Assembly: GCA_022457065.1 (NCBI GenBank)
Contig: JAJGBQ010000001.1
Location: forward strand, 1,550,001-1,614,000
DNA: 64,000 bases
Direction of reading: 5' to 3'
From: Curvularia sp. ZM96
Lineage: Eukaryota > Ascomycota > Dothideomycetes > Pleosporales > Pleosporaceae
The position numbers were made by a program, and so were the translations under genes. Below the pieces are notes generated by a model. That model worked only from the letters and a program-made list of their open reading frames with translations. It ran no database searches and had not been told where the DNA came from. Shown in pieces: positions 42,948 through 53,769 of the stretch. The stretch's first letter is position 1; every line of letters starts with the position of its first letter.

Positions 42948-44383
42948 ATGGCCACCCTCGACGAGAGTGTCGTTACCTTCCTCAAGAAGCACGCGCCCAA
43001 CAACGCTGCCGATGAGACCGACGCCGTCAAGGCTTCCCAAGCCCTCTTCCCCAGCGTCACTTACAGCGATGCCGACAAGACTGAGCTGAGCCAGTGGCTC
43101 ATCACCGCCTCGCACATTGCCTCTCCGTCCGAAGACACTGCAAAGGCCTCGGAGCGCCTATCGTCGCTAAACACACACCTCTCCAGCCGTACAACCCTGC
43201 TCGGCGCAAAGCCCTCGGTCGCAGATATCGCCCTCTACCAGAAGCTCGCACCCGTCGTTTCCAAGTGGAGCGCAGACGAGAGGACAGGAGAGAACGGATA
43301 TCACCACATCGTCCGCCATGTCGACTTTGTTCAGAACTCGCCTCTCTTCGGCCTCAAGCTGGACGAAAAGGTCACCATTGACCCTGACAATGTCGTCTTC
43401 AAGATCAAGCCTGTAGATGCCAAGGCTGAGAAGGAGCGCAAAAAGAAAGAGAAGGAGGCGGCTGCAGCCGCTGCGGCAGCCTCAGGCGCCACGGCTACGA
43501 CCCTGACTGGTGAGCAGGGCCAGAGTGCCCAAGGAGGCCAGGGAGGCAAAAGCAAAGCAGACAAGGCCAAGGCCAAAGCAGACGCAGCTGGGTCGGCCGT
43601 CGCATCAGCAGTCGCCGGTAACCCTACGAGTGGCATCCCCGAAGGTGCACCCACCGAGAAGAAGAAGAAGGAAAAGAAGGAGAAGCAGCCCAAGCCTCAA
43701 AAAGCGTATGTGCCCTCCTCCATGTCCCCCTCCTCTTTACACACCGACTAATAACACATAGTGCACCCGTTGAGAAGCCTCTCTCCCCCGCCCTCATTGA
43801 CCTCCGTGTGGGCCACATTCTCAAGGCTGAGACCCACCCCAACGCCGACTCGCTGTACGTCTCCACCATTGCATGCGGCGATGCTCCTGGCACAGACAAC
43901 ACCTCCGAGTACGAAGGCCAAATTGTGCGGACCGTCTGCTCTGGTCTCAACGGCCTGATTCCCCTTGCCGAGATGCAGAACCGCAAGATTGTCGCCGTGT
44001 GCAATCTCAAGCCTGTCACGATGCGCGGCGTCAAGTCGTGTGCCATGGTCCTCGCTGCGTCACCCCGGGTCGCTGAGGGTGAGGACAGCCACAAGGGACC
44101 AGTCGAGTTGGTGAACCCCCCAGCCGACAGCAAGGCCGGTGACCGTGTCTACTTTGAGGGCTGGGAGGGCGAGCCTGAGCCTGTCCTCAACCCCAAGAAG
44201 AAGGTCTGGGAGACTATTCAGCCTGGTTTCACGACCACCGACTCGCTGGAGGTAGGCTTTGATGTCGGTGTTGTGCCACAGTTGAGCGGCGAGGGCCCGG
44301 ACAAGAAGACGGGTGTAGCCAAGCTGAGGACAAAGGACGGACTGTGTAACGTTCCCACTCTCAAGGGTGGTGTTGTGCGGTAG
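42948..44383 (+). CDS. ARC1: Arc1-like tRNA-aminoacylation cofactor with EMAPII/tRBD domain
   Basis: Predicted 459-aa protein. Exons 42948-43705 and 43762-44383, intron 56 bp. The N-terminal GST-C-like domain (about 1-155, TLLGAKPSVADIALYQKL) is followed by a Lys/Ala/Gly linker with several KKKEKE runs, and a C-terminal OB-fold tRNA-binding domain from about 257 (LIDLRVGHILKAETHPNADSLYVS), ending TLKGGVVR. Yeast Arc1 binds Met- and Glu-tRNA synthetases through its GST domain and delivers tRNA. An in-frame ATG at 42732 would add 72 residues with presequence-like composition; the MATLDES start is preferred for the cytosolic form. Codon use is C-biased, suggesting high expression. Confidence 0.92.
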
Positions 44384-45023
44384 ACATCTGTTCGCCTTAT
44401 CTGGTCGGTTGTTAGTGTGACGGAAGTGGAAAAAAGAAAGCAAAATGCTTTGGCTGCTTAGATAGCAAGCCCTGCTGAATGTAGAAGAGATACAAAAAAA
44501 AATCATAGACATACAGAGATGAGTCTCAGGTTGCTATAGCCTGTTCACGTACACATTTTGTTTACACACTGTGACACAAAGTGTATCTAGTACTTTGCAC
44601 CTTTGCACACATCAAAAGAACACAATCAAGACAAAAAGAAGAAACGATCCTATCAAGTTACAAAGACATTGCGCCCGATTTCGAATTAGGTGTTTATGTA
44701 CAATATGCTCGTCATCAAGTGAAGCGTAAATTCGTTATGCTCTAGAACTATCAGGGGGGTATACAAGGGGATTAAGAAATGAAAAACCTCCAAACAAAAC
44801 AGGACAAAAAAAACACGCCAAATTCGTAAATGCTCGCCTGCCGAAGAAGAGATCAGGACGAAGAACAGTGAGGCACTTCACGATGCCCATATTTTCTGGC
44901 CTCTTCTCGTCCCCCCTTCGACTTATCCTCATGCTTCCCAATTTCTATTAAAAAACAAACAAACTCAGCAATGGAGAAACATTTTCTTTCAAACTCACAC
45001 TCAGTCCTTCTCGTATTTTTTTC
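44384..45023. other. Convergent 3' region ARC1 / SUN gene
   Basis: A-rich intergenic sequence with many AATAAA-like and TACAAA words; no gene. Confidence 0.5.
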
Positions 45024-47360
45024 TCAGTCCATGAGAGTCACAGGATACTCAAAATCTTTCTCGGTATCCGTTCCGTGAAGTCGCACTTGATACAAACAGG
45101 TGTGACTCGCGCCCCAATTGCTAGTTACACGGAGCACAAAACGGGACACGGCTTCGGATGGCTCACCAGAGAGGTCAAATGTCTGCAGGTGGTTGGAAGC
45201 GTGGACGTTGTACTTGAATGAGCCCAAGCACTTCCAATCACCATACTTGTCGCTCTCGGGTGGGGCGCTGCGGCAGCTTACTTCGCGGTGGCTGTAGTAT
45301 GGCTTGATGGGCGCGTTGGTCTGGACCCAGAGCTCCATGTCGCGAGGTGCGTTGTGGACTTTGCGAGCAGGCATCATGCTCATGGGTATGTGCTCAACCG
45401 TGACTTGTTTGGGAATGACGGGATTGGGGATTCGGATGGTAAGTTGAGCCTGGCCGGGTGATGCTGGGTCCTGGTTTGCCGAACACCAGCAATCTCCTGG
45501 CTCTTCCCACTTGCTCAGTGCCACAATGGGAGGGTTGGGACGAGGGCCTCCAGAAAAGCGGCGCACAAGGCGGGCTAAGCCACCGGACTGGTTCTCGAAG
45601 GTGACAGAAGACATGTCTACGTCAACGATGGCACCCAGACCGGGAGAAAAGTAGTTGGGCTTGGTAAGGTGGAGTTCGTAATTGGCGACAAGGTTGGCCT
45701 GCGCCAAGGCATTGAGACGGATTTGCTCCAACATGGTCTTCTTGACTTCGGCTTTCACCATGCTCTTGAACTGAGTGCTCTGGGCTCGGACTGCCTCCTC
45801 GATTCTCTTGTCAACTTGAGCCGTAAGGCTCTCATACCGACGCTCCACCAGCTTGATGAATTCTTCACGTGACGTGGCATGGGGCCAACTCTCTGTGGGA
45901 CCACGTTCGTTGTGGGCCTTGGAGTCGAAGAGAACGGCCAACTTTGCCTTGGTGTCTTCGAGAAATCTTGTCCATTCGGGTTCGGAGCGCGCCTTGGCAG
46001 TCAGGGCCCGCCAGAATTCGTCGGTGATCTCGACAGACCCATCCTCATGCCTACGAACAATCATGACTGCAGGAAGTTCCCTCTTCAGATCTTCGATTGT
46101 CTCGCGCATGCTTTGATAACGCTTGTCATTGCGGGTTTCGACGTTGAAGATACGACTCCATAGGCCAGTGTCGTCGCCGTTGTTCTTGAATGCCTCCATT
46201 AACTCAGCATCTGTGGGTGTACCAGGAGGCATGATGTAATCGGTCACTTTTTCGTATGAATAGACAATCCGTGAGCCCATAGCCTTGAGCAAGCCCGGTG
46301 TGGATGCAGAGCCAGACGAATTGGTGGTCAATATAACGGCTGCAGCCCAGCCGAGAAACAGGATACCCGACATGGTCCAGAATGTCCAGGTAAGAGATTT
46401 TCTCCAACGCCATACTGGCTCGTCCGTCGATTCATAAGTCTCGACGTCTCCGATCCATGCATTGACTTCGCCAGGGTCCTTCCGATGGGGGCGGCGCCGG
46501 TCCGACGAACGCTGCAGCTGGGGTTGTGGTGGGCCGTCACGTTGTAGTCTAGCCTGCTCTTCTGCGACTACATCACTGACTGATAGATCAGTCCGGACTG
46601 ATGCTTGCTCTGCATTTGCTTGAGCTTGAGATTGATTCTGGACAGGCGCCTTGGTGACGTTGCTAGTCGGCGTGGGTGTCTTGTCTTGAGACGGGCTCTT
46701 CACGGGAGCTTGAACAGGGGTGGGTCTTTGTGATCTTGTACTGTTGGTAGAGCGAGCAGGAGCCCTGCGGCTTGATACAGCAGGCTTGACCGAGGGCGAG
46801 CTCCTGGGCTCGTCTCGTATCGGATAGCCAGAAAATGGATCGCGGTTCACTAGCATGCCGGCTTCATGGGACAGACCAAATGACTTGGACGTGTCACCAA
46901 CAGACGCAGCGACATCGTCGTCGCTGGGGTTCAGGTCATCACTTTCCATGAAGGAGTAACCGGGGGCAGCTTTAGAACTGGCAGCCTTGTTGCGTGGAAG
47001 CTGCGGTGAGGAACTAGGCGGCGATGCACTGCCAATACCCTCAAGAATACTGTCGGCTTCATCCCTCTCTTGCTCAGTCTCCTGGGCGAGGGATTTGTCA
47101 ATCTGGGTCTTGAAGGCCTGGGCAAAACCGGTAGTTGTGGCAGGTGCAAGCCTTTCAGGATTTCCGATGCGGCCACTCGAGCCATAGGCATTAGACCTAC
47201 GGGGTTTTACCTGTGTTAGAGGGGCTTTGTTACGTCTTGCTGGACCAGAGGCGGTAGCAGAAGTAAAAGTTGATTCTTCAGCAACTGAGCTTGCCTTGGC
47301 GCTCATGCGAGCTGAGCGGCGGTAGGGCGTGGGAGCGTCTCCATTAGCACGTGAAGACAT
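45024..47360 (-). CDS. SAD1: SUN-domain inner nuclear membrane protein (Sad1-like)
   Basis: Predicted 778-aa, single-exon LINC-complex protein that would bridge the inner nuclear membrane to KASH partners. The nucleoplasmic N-terminus (about 1-320) is Ser/Pro/Arg-rich and disordered. One transmembrane helix lies at about 322-346 (FWTMSGILFLGWAAAVIL). A lumenal helical stretch at about 480-565 probably trimerises. The C-terminal SUN domain from about 571 has the expected landmarks: NYFSPGLGAIVDVDMSS, a WEEPGDCWCSA cysteine loop, QLTIRIPNPVIPKQVTVEH and a terminal CLYQVRLHGTDTE. The first ATG is at 47360; the frame opens 19 codons earlier only with GTG. Topology and SUN motifs make the call secure. 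Confidence 0.92.
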   Translation of the reverse strand: MSSRANGDAPTPYRRSARMSAKASSVAEESTFTSATASGPARRNKAPLTQVKPRRSNAYGSSGRIGNPERLAPATTTGFAQAFKTQIDKSLAQETEQERDEADSILEGIGSASPPSSSPQLPRNKAASSKAAPGYSFMESDDLNPSDDDVAASVGDTSKSFGLSHEAGMLVNRDPFSGYPIRDEPRSSPSVKPAVSSRRAPARSTNSTRSQRPTPVQAPVKSPSQDKTPTPTSNVTKAPVQNQSQAQANAEQASVRTDLSVSDVVAEEQARLQRDGPPQPQLQRSSDRRRPHRKDPGEVNAWIGDVETYESTDEPVWRWRKSLTWTFWTMSGILFLGWAAAVILTTNSSGSASTPGLLKAMGSRIVYSYEKVTDYIMPPGTPTDAELMEAFKNNGDDTGLWSRIFNVETRNDKRYQSMRETIEDLKRELPAVMIVRRHEDGSVEITDEFWRALTAKARSEPEWTRFLEDTKAKLAVLFDSKAHNERGPTESWPHATSREEFIKLVERRYESLTAQVDKRIEEAVRAQSTQFKSMVKAEVKKTMLEQIRLNALAQANLVANYELHLTKPNYFSPGLGAIVDVDMSSVTFENQSGGLARLVRRFSGGPRPNPPIVALSKWEEPGDCWCSANQDPASPGQAQLTIRIPNPVIPKQVTVEHIPMSMMPARKVHNAPRDMELWVQTNAPIKPYYSHREVSCRSAPPESDKYGDWKCLGSFKYNVHASNHLQTFDLSGEPSEAVSRFVLRVTSNWGASHTCLYQVRLHGTDTEKDFEYPVTLMD

Positions 47361-48994
47361 GTTGGCAAAGAGCGTGTTTGATGTTACAGTGCTGTCAAGT
47401 CCCGGGAGTAGTGACACAGTTGGTGCTGCTGCCGGAAGTTTGTAGATGCCAGGACTGTCCAGAACAAGGGCCGAGAGTTGAAGAGGTGGAAGCTAGTTTT
47501 GAGTGAGTCTGGGTTTGTTTGGTTGAATAGAGGGAGTGGTTGGCGGCGCCATTCAAAACGCCAGCCGACAATGGCAGTGAGGGCGACTTGTGAAGAACAA
47601 TGAAAACAATCGAGCCATGCGGCCGCAGCAGAGGACCGAAAATTTTCAGCGTGAAGGTGAAAGTGAAGATGACGGTCAAGAGCACGGCGACTCGTGCATG
47701 TCGAGTGGAGCAACGAGGCTGGGGTGCTAGGATGCGAGTGTAACCAGGGTAGGAAATGGGCGCAACCTTACGTACCTGTTGGGTCGAGGACCAGCTCGTC
47801 TTTGGATGTCGAAGCTCGCGACAGCGCGTCGGTGAGCGCAGTGCAGAGTTTGATCTTTTGACAGCTCAGAGGAGGCGGTTGATGGCGGGTTCCTGCAGCA
47901 GGGCCCGTAAACACGTGTACGCAGCTTCACGCGTCGGGGCTGGGGGCGCTAATGCGCTGTCAGGTGCGGGCGAGGTGGTGTTTGCGGAGGTCGAGGGCGC
48001 GCAAGCAGGGCGCGCTCATGTTCCTGGAGGCGATAACAGTGTCTCGGACGGTCTTTGATCAAGGGCAACAATGGAATGGATGGAAGTTCATTGTCGCGCT
48101 GGCAGCAGGAGGGTGCAATGGCTGGGGAGCGCGCAAGCAGCCGGAAAGGGGAGATTAAGCGAGGGCGTCTGAATCCGGCGGTGAGTGACATGGCAGTGCG
48201 TGCTTTGGCGACAAAACTGGAGGGGAGCCCACCAATCGACTCGAGCTGGCACGCTGTCCACAAGCATGTCCAGCCCAGCAGCGCCGCGTCTGCTGTGTCT
48301 GTACAGACTACATGTCTAAGTATGTACGACTCGACTCGACTCGACTGCCCAGCACCCGCCGCCTAGCCTTTCCGCTGCGAACAGACAGGGTTGATGCATG
48401 AAATTTCCGCGCCGGCTGGGATGCGGAGCCGCCGACCCTGAGGCCACAAGGCTGAATGCGGCCCTCTCCCATGCACCTGCGTTTCCCTACCTGTTCACTG
48501 GACATGTACCCTACCTTTGTACATGCTCGTCGCACGGCCGTCGCACAGCAATGCAGTGAGCCATGGGTAACAGCGCCTCAGCAAGCCGTCGCCGTTTGGG
48601 GCTGTTGTGTAGATGCGCCACTCTCCACAAGCCCGGGTTATCCACATGTGTAGCTGCCAGCCCGCCCCATATGGTGCTAGGATCCGCGGCGTACCCTAGA
48701 CAGGTAGTCTGATGGGCCAAATTGTACCTTTTTCGGCCGCTGTCGTCTCCCAGGAACAACCACAATTATTGAGCTTTGGACGGCGATCAGAGCCATGCCA
48801 AATCCGGAAATCTATCCGCCTGTGACTGCTTCTGCGCCGCTAGTCGCACAACCCATGAACCCAGCATCTGAAGTTGCCTACTGTTTTACCACGACTACTC
48901 TGCACCCCTCACGTAAGACACCAGCGCTCGATCGCATAAGAGCAACGCCTCTGCCCCTTGGAACCTCTCTCTATCCACACTTCAAACTGCCAAA
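47361..48994. other. 1.6-kb divergent intergenic region, GC-rich
   Basis: Between the SUN-protein start and the epimerase start. Short GC-driven open frames only. A four-copy GACTC-type microsatellite lies at 48328-48346. I see no gene. Confidence 0.5.
48328..48346. repeat. ACTCG pentanucleotide microsatellite
   Basis: Almost four tandem copies of GACTC in non-coding DNA. Confidence 0.8.
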
Positions 48995-50249
48995 ATGGTT
49001 GTAGGTTCAGTTCTCGTCACTGGGTGAGCTACCCCTCCACCCCGCCATGCTGCATCATGCCATGTCCAAGGACCGTGGTTTCTAACCACAGCACAGTGGT
49101 ACCGGCTACATTGGCTCCTTCACAGCCCTCGCCCTTCTCGAGGCAGACTACAAGGTCGTCATCGTCGACAACCTCTACAACTCGTCGGCCGAAGTCATCA
49201 ACCGCATCGAGCTCATCTGCGGCAAGCGGCCTGCCTTCTATCAATGCGACATCACCGATGAGGCTGCACTCGACAAGGTCTTCGATGAGCACCCAGACAT
49301 TGATAATGTCATCCACTTCGCCGCGCTGAAGGTCAGTTCCCGTTCCAGTTTCCAATGCGCCACCGCCATCTGACACGAGTTCCAGGCTGTTGGCGAGTCT
49401 GGCGAAATCCCTCTCACATACTACCGCGTCAATGTTGGCGGCTCTATTGCGCTCCTGACCTCCATGGTCAAGCACAATGTCACCAACATTGTCTTCTCCT
49501 CTTCCGCGACCGTCTACGGTGATGCGACGCGCGTCCCTAACATGATTCCCATCCCCGAACATTGCCCCATCGGCCCGACCAACGTCTACGGTCGCACAAA
49601 GTCCACTATCGAGGGCGCAATCACAGACACAATCGAGGCCGAGCGCAACAACGCACGCAAGGCTGGAAAGGACGAGAAGGAAATCACCAAGTGGAATGCC
49701 GCTCTGCTGAGGTACTTTAACCCTGCTGGTGCGCACCCCAGCGGCATCATGGGCGAAAACCCATTGGGTGTCCCCTACAATCTCCTGCCCTTGCTGGCCC
49801 AAGTTGCGATCGGCAAGCGCGACAAACTTCTCGTGTTTGGTGACGACTACGCCAGCAAGGATGGCACAGCCATTCGCGACTACATCCACGTCCTTGACTT
49901 AGCCCGCGGCCACCTGCAAGCCCTCAACTACCTGCGCGATCAGAAGCCCGGTGTCAAGGCCTGGAATCTGGGCACTGGCAAGGGCTCCACCGTCATTGAC
50001 ATGATCAAGGCCTTTAGCAAGGTCGTCGGACGCGACCTTCCCTACGAAGTCGCTCCGCGGAGACCTGGTGATGTGCTCGACCTGACAGCAAACCCCAGCC
50101 TCGCCAACCGTGAATTAGACTGGAAGACGGAGTTCACACTAGAGGATGCCTGTGCCGACCTGTGGAAGTGGACAGAGAACAACCCAGAAGGCTACAACCA
50201 GCAACCACCCAAGGAGTTTTTGGATGCTTTGAAGAACAAGAAGGCTTAA
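48995..50249 (+). CDS. GAL10: UDP-glucose 4-epimerase
   Basis: Predicted 375-aa short-chain dehydrogenase-fold enzyme that interconverts UDP-glucose and UDP-galactose (Leloir pathway, cell-wall galactose supply). Exons 48995-49023, 49097-49331 and 49386-50249. The NAD-binding motif TGGTGYIGS (about 9-17) is formed only across the first intron. FAALKAVGES is likewise made by joining exons 2 and 3. The catalytic SSSATVYG and YGRTK (Tyr-xxx-Lys) are intact, and AIRDYIHVLDLA and the C-terminal PRRPGDVLD are typical. The protein lacks the C-terminal mutarotase domain of S. cerevisiae Gal10, as is usual in filamentous ascomycetes. It converges with MCM6, 199 bp apart. Confidence 0.96.
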
Positions 50250-50448
50250 TTACACAAAACAGATGTACAATTTCATCCAGGGACACAAACAGGGACAGCT
50301 CCCAGTCGCGAATAGAATATATAGTCACGTGATTTTATATTTCTCGAACACCATTGACCTGCAGCACCGCAAGAAAAGCAGCAAAACGATTTCATAGTAG
50401 TTTGGATACTGGGTATAACATGACATTTCACGTTGCGTATTAGATCGC

Positions 50449-53442
50449 CTAAGCAATATCCTCAATCGGACAGTTAGGGTGTAGCACGTAAACCACCTTG
50501 TCGTTGCCCTCCGCCTGTCCCTGTTCGTCTGCAAGTCCTTCACCCCGGATCATCATAAGATATTGCTCCTATTGTCAACCATGTTAGTCAATCATCACCA
50601 CACCAATTTTCCAACATGGCTCTTGCACGTACCTTGACAACCTTCTTGAGCACCTTCTTGGCCAGGGTCCGCTCCTTCTCCAGGTCCTCTTGCGTCTCCA
50701 GTTCGTTCTCCTTTTGCTCCAGGTACCACACCAGCAGCTCTTCCTCCTCGACTCCGTCTTGCGTTTCTTCTTGGTCCGCATTGACGCGCTTGACAAACAT
50801 GTTGCGCATCGCAACGTACTTGTCGTGAGTAATCTTGGTCTTCTCACGTGGCGGTGCCGCTGGTGTCGCTGTCCGGTCTCGTGGTGCTTCCTGCTGGTCC
50901 TCAGTCATGGCGGCATCGCCGTCTTGTTCTGCAGCTGCAGCCGCCGCAAGAAGAGCTTCGTCGTCATCATCCTCCACCTCGACATCGTCCTTCTCCACAG
51001 AAATGATGGACTGTCGGAGGAGGTTGTAAGCCTCCTTGACAAACTCGGGGGTAATGTCCGTCACACAGTTGGCTTTCGCAATGGCCTCGGACAGACGAAT
51101 CATACTTTCCAGTTGACGGACCGTGATGCGATAGCTGTTGCGGCCAATGCCTCCCTGAGCGTCATCCGCACGCAGCTCCTTGTACTTCTCCACCAACGTT
51201 TCCCTTGCTTCCTCAGTGAATTCAGGTCTGAAGGTACGCGCGAACCGGATGTAGCGTTGGAGTTGCTCAGTGTTGAATTCAGGGTCCACGGCTTCGTCTC
51301 GGTGCTGGTGAATGCCAACAATGTGCTCTGCAAGGTGGCGATCAACAGCCTCGTCACACTCATCGAGAACCACAAAGAACAGATCGAAACGAGACATGAT
51401 GGGCGCAGACATGTTGACGTTGGCACGTAGCGTCGTCTTGCGGTTGTAGCGACCGCCAACAGGATTGGCAGCTGCGAGGATTGAAGTGCGAGCGTTAAGC
51501 GTAGCCTGGATACCCGCCTTTGCGATAGAAATAGTCTGCTGTTCCATAGCCTCGTGAATAGCGACCTGGTCGGCAACGTCCATCTTGTCAAACTCGTCAA
51601 TGGCACAGATACCGTTGTCAGCAAGCATAAGAGCTCCAGCTTCAATGGTGAACTCGCCAGTCTCCTCGTCCTTGACAACTGCAGCAGTAAGACCAGCAGC
51701 CGACGAAGCCTTACCCGAAGTGTAGACGGCCCGAGGAAGGAAGCTGCAAATGTACTTGAGGAATTGCGATTTTGATGTCGAAGGGTCACCGACAATGCAA
51801 ATGTTGATGTCTCCACGAAGCGCCATGCCTTCTGGCGTTTCTTTCGAGACACCACCCATAAGCTGGAGGAGCAGGCCCTTCTTGATGACCTGGTGGCCGT
51901 ACACCATGGGCGCAATCGAGTCGACCAGTCGCATGAAGATGTTAGGCTTGTGCACCATGTCCTTAAGATCCTGGATTTCAGCAGCAGTCAGGGTACCGAG
52001 GTACTCTTCCTGTGCCTCTTCGCCGCTGGTTGCGTTAGACTCGATTTGACCCTGTCCCAGCGATGCAAGAATGTTACTAGCTTGACCTGTCAAGTGGTGG
52101 TTCGAAGATTGTCCAGGAGTTGAGTGGTCTGGCGAGACCATACATGCCAGGAAGGACATGCGATAAGTAAGGTCGCGGACACCAAGAGCTTTGAGACCGC
52201 TGACACCAGATCCACCCACATCGTTGCCTCGTGTCGTATTTGCTGTGTCCCTCATGGCTTGTGGCCGTACACCAGGGACGCGGAATTGACTCACGTCAGG
52301 AATGACAATGACAGTGCCTGTGAAAATACATTTCTCTCCAGCCTTTGCACGGTCGACCATTTCTCCTCTCAGGATAACGTCCATTGTTCGCGGCATGCTA
52401 CCAGTAGGAATCTCGGAACTGTTCTCCTGGATGCGTACTTTTTGCCAATCGACAAAGGTAGATTGCCGAATGTCCAGTCGCCACCCTTCCCTGTTCATGC
52501 ATGTTATGTTGGGACATTGTGTTGGCTCGGTGTATTTGAATGTCTGCTCAATGTTTGGCACAACTGTATTGCAAATCTCGCATACGAAGGTGGCCATGGA
52601 AAGTTCTGGACGGACTTCAGAGGTTCGAGTTACAGTTCCAGAGATGGACAGCAGGCTGCCAATCGACGTGGTGCGGATCTGTCGAATACGAGAAACGAGA
52701 GGCAGATTGTAAAAGGCCAGGGTGAAGAGCTTGTCCGTCTGCTGGTTCGCAGTCTTCTCATTAAGACTCTCATTCTGGCTTGCTGAATTACCAGCGTTAG
52801 AGGTAGCCGTTGCGGAAGCAGTCGAGGCTGGCTGCTTGTGCTGGCGGAAGTACTTGGGTTCATACTTTGCGATGAGGTTGTGAAGCGACCGGACCATATA
52901 GGGGAGGAAGCGGTAGTATTCGCTTGCAATGGCGGCTGCCAGGATACCATCTTCGTGTCTGAGAAGGTGCGTGTAGTCGACATAGAGTGTAGACAGGCCG
53001 TATAGTCGCATACCACGTATTTGGGCGATGTAGTATTTATCTGTCGTAGGGACTGCGCTAGATGTTGGCAACGCTGATGACGATGGGTCTTCTGTGTAAC
53101 TATCTTTTGTTTAGCCAGGCTGCATTGCATATTGCGCATTCATAGTCCTCACTTCTCCAAGAACTCCTGGAAGCGCAAAGAAAGTGTCTCTCCAGTAACA
53201 TCGACCACTTTGGGAATGTCTGTTCGCGGAGCATTTGTCCTTCTGCCAGGCACCCGTGCTCCAATGATCTCGTCGTCCGGGTCTCCTTCTATATCACTGT
53301 TTGCGCCAGCGCTTTCAGAGGGCGGTCCGCGGGGTCTCGCCGACGAGGATCGCATCAGTGGTGTTCGTGCATCGTTACCGACAGCGCTCGACGGGGTGGG
53401 CGCAGCGTCCGAGTTTAGCGCAAGATCTAGGAGAGACGACAT
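50449..53442 (-). CDS. MCM6: MCM6 subunit of the replicative MCM2-7 helicase
   Basis: Predicted 958-aa AAA+ protein. Exons 53442-53153, 53099-50633 and 50568-50449; introns 53 and 64 bp. The N-terminal domain ends near residue 350 and carries a C4 zinc site at about 270, 273, 292 and 297 (CEIC...CPNITC). Walker A GDPSTSKSQ is at about 534-542, then CIDEFDKMD and the arginine finger SRFDL. MCM6-specific strings include TFVDWQKVRIQENSSEIP. The winged-helix C-terminus needs the last intron removed: VVK-EQYLMMIRGEG then VLHPNCPIEDIA. Reading through that intron would lose the conserved end. The MSSLLDLALNSD start is preferred over a frame extension that has no good ATG context. Confidence 0.95.
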
Positions 53443-53769
53443 GGTTTCGCGTACGGGTATCGAGGTTTGGGGTGCTGTTCTCTCTCGACAGGAGCCCTGG
53501 AAGCTCTGCGGGGACACTGTAAACACGCGAAAACGCGGTCGCGCTGTCCGGATAGGGTAATAACTGCGGGTCTGTGCGCCATCCCTTCATCCAGCAGGGA
53601 TGAGCACACGCATTGCACCACATACAACATGCCACTTGAATGTTCAAAACACCCATGTCATATCGTGTTTCGTATACTTTTATAAGCGGCAGATGGTAGA
53701 ACATCTGTCTGTTCAATTTCAAAAAGGTATCACATACATGCAAACAACATTTTGCCAAAACACCCAGTA
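53443..53769. other. MCM6 promoter / PRP22 3' region
   Basis: 327 bp between two genes on the minus strand. Contains the SCB/MCB-like cluster listed separately. Confidence 0.6.
53525..53537 (-). promoter_or_regulatory. Candidate G1/S box upstream of MCM6
   Basis: ACGCGAAAACGCG carries a CGCGAAAA core (SCB, Swi4-type) overlapping two ACGCG (MCB-like) cores, 83 bp upstream of the MCM6 start codon. SBF/MBF control of MCM genes is known in yeasts; use here is inference. Confidence 0.5.

Noticed and set aside
42529..43089. Frame-shifted open frame over the start of the Arc1-like gene
   Set aside because: Overlaps the Arc1 coding frame and is Ser/Pro/Arg-rich without domains.
49029..49889. 286-codon minus-strand frame over the epimerase
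   Set aside because: Antisense to the epimerase exons and crosses its introns; repetitive Val/Asp/Gly composition.
51100..51915. 271-codon minus-strand frame in a second frame of MCM6
   Set aside because: Same-strand shadow of MCM6; Ser/Arg/Leu-rich; the MCM6 frame carries all motifs.
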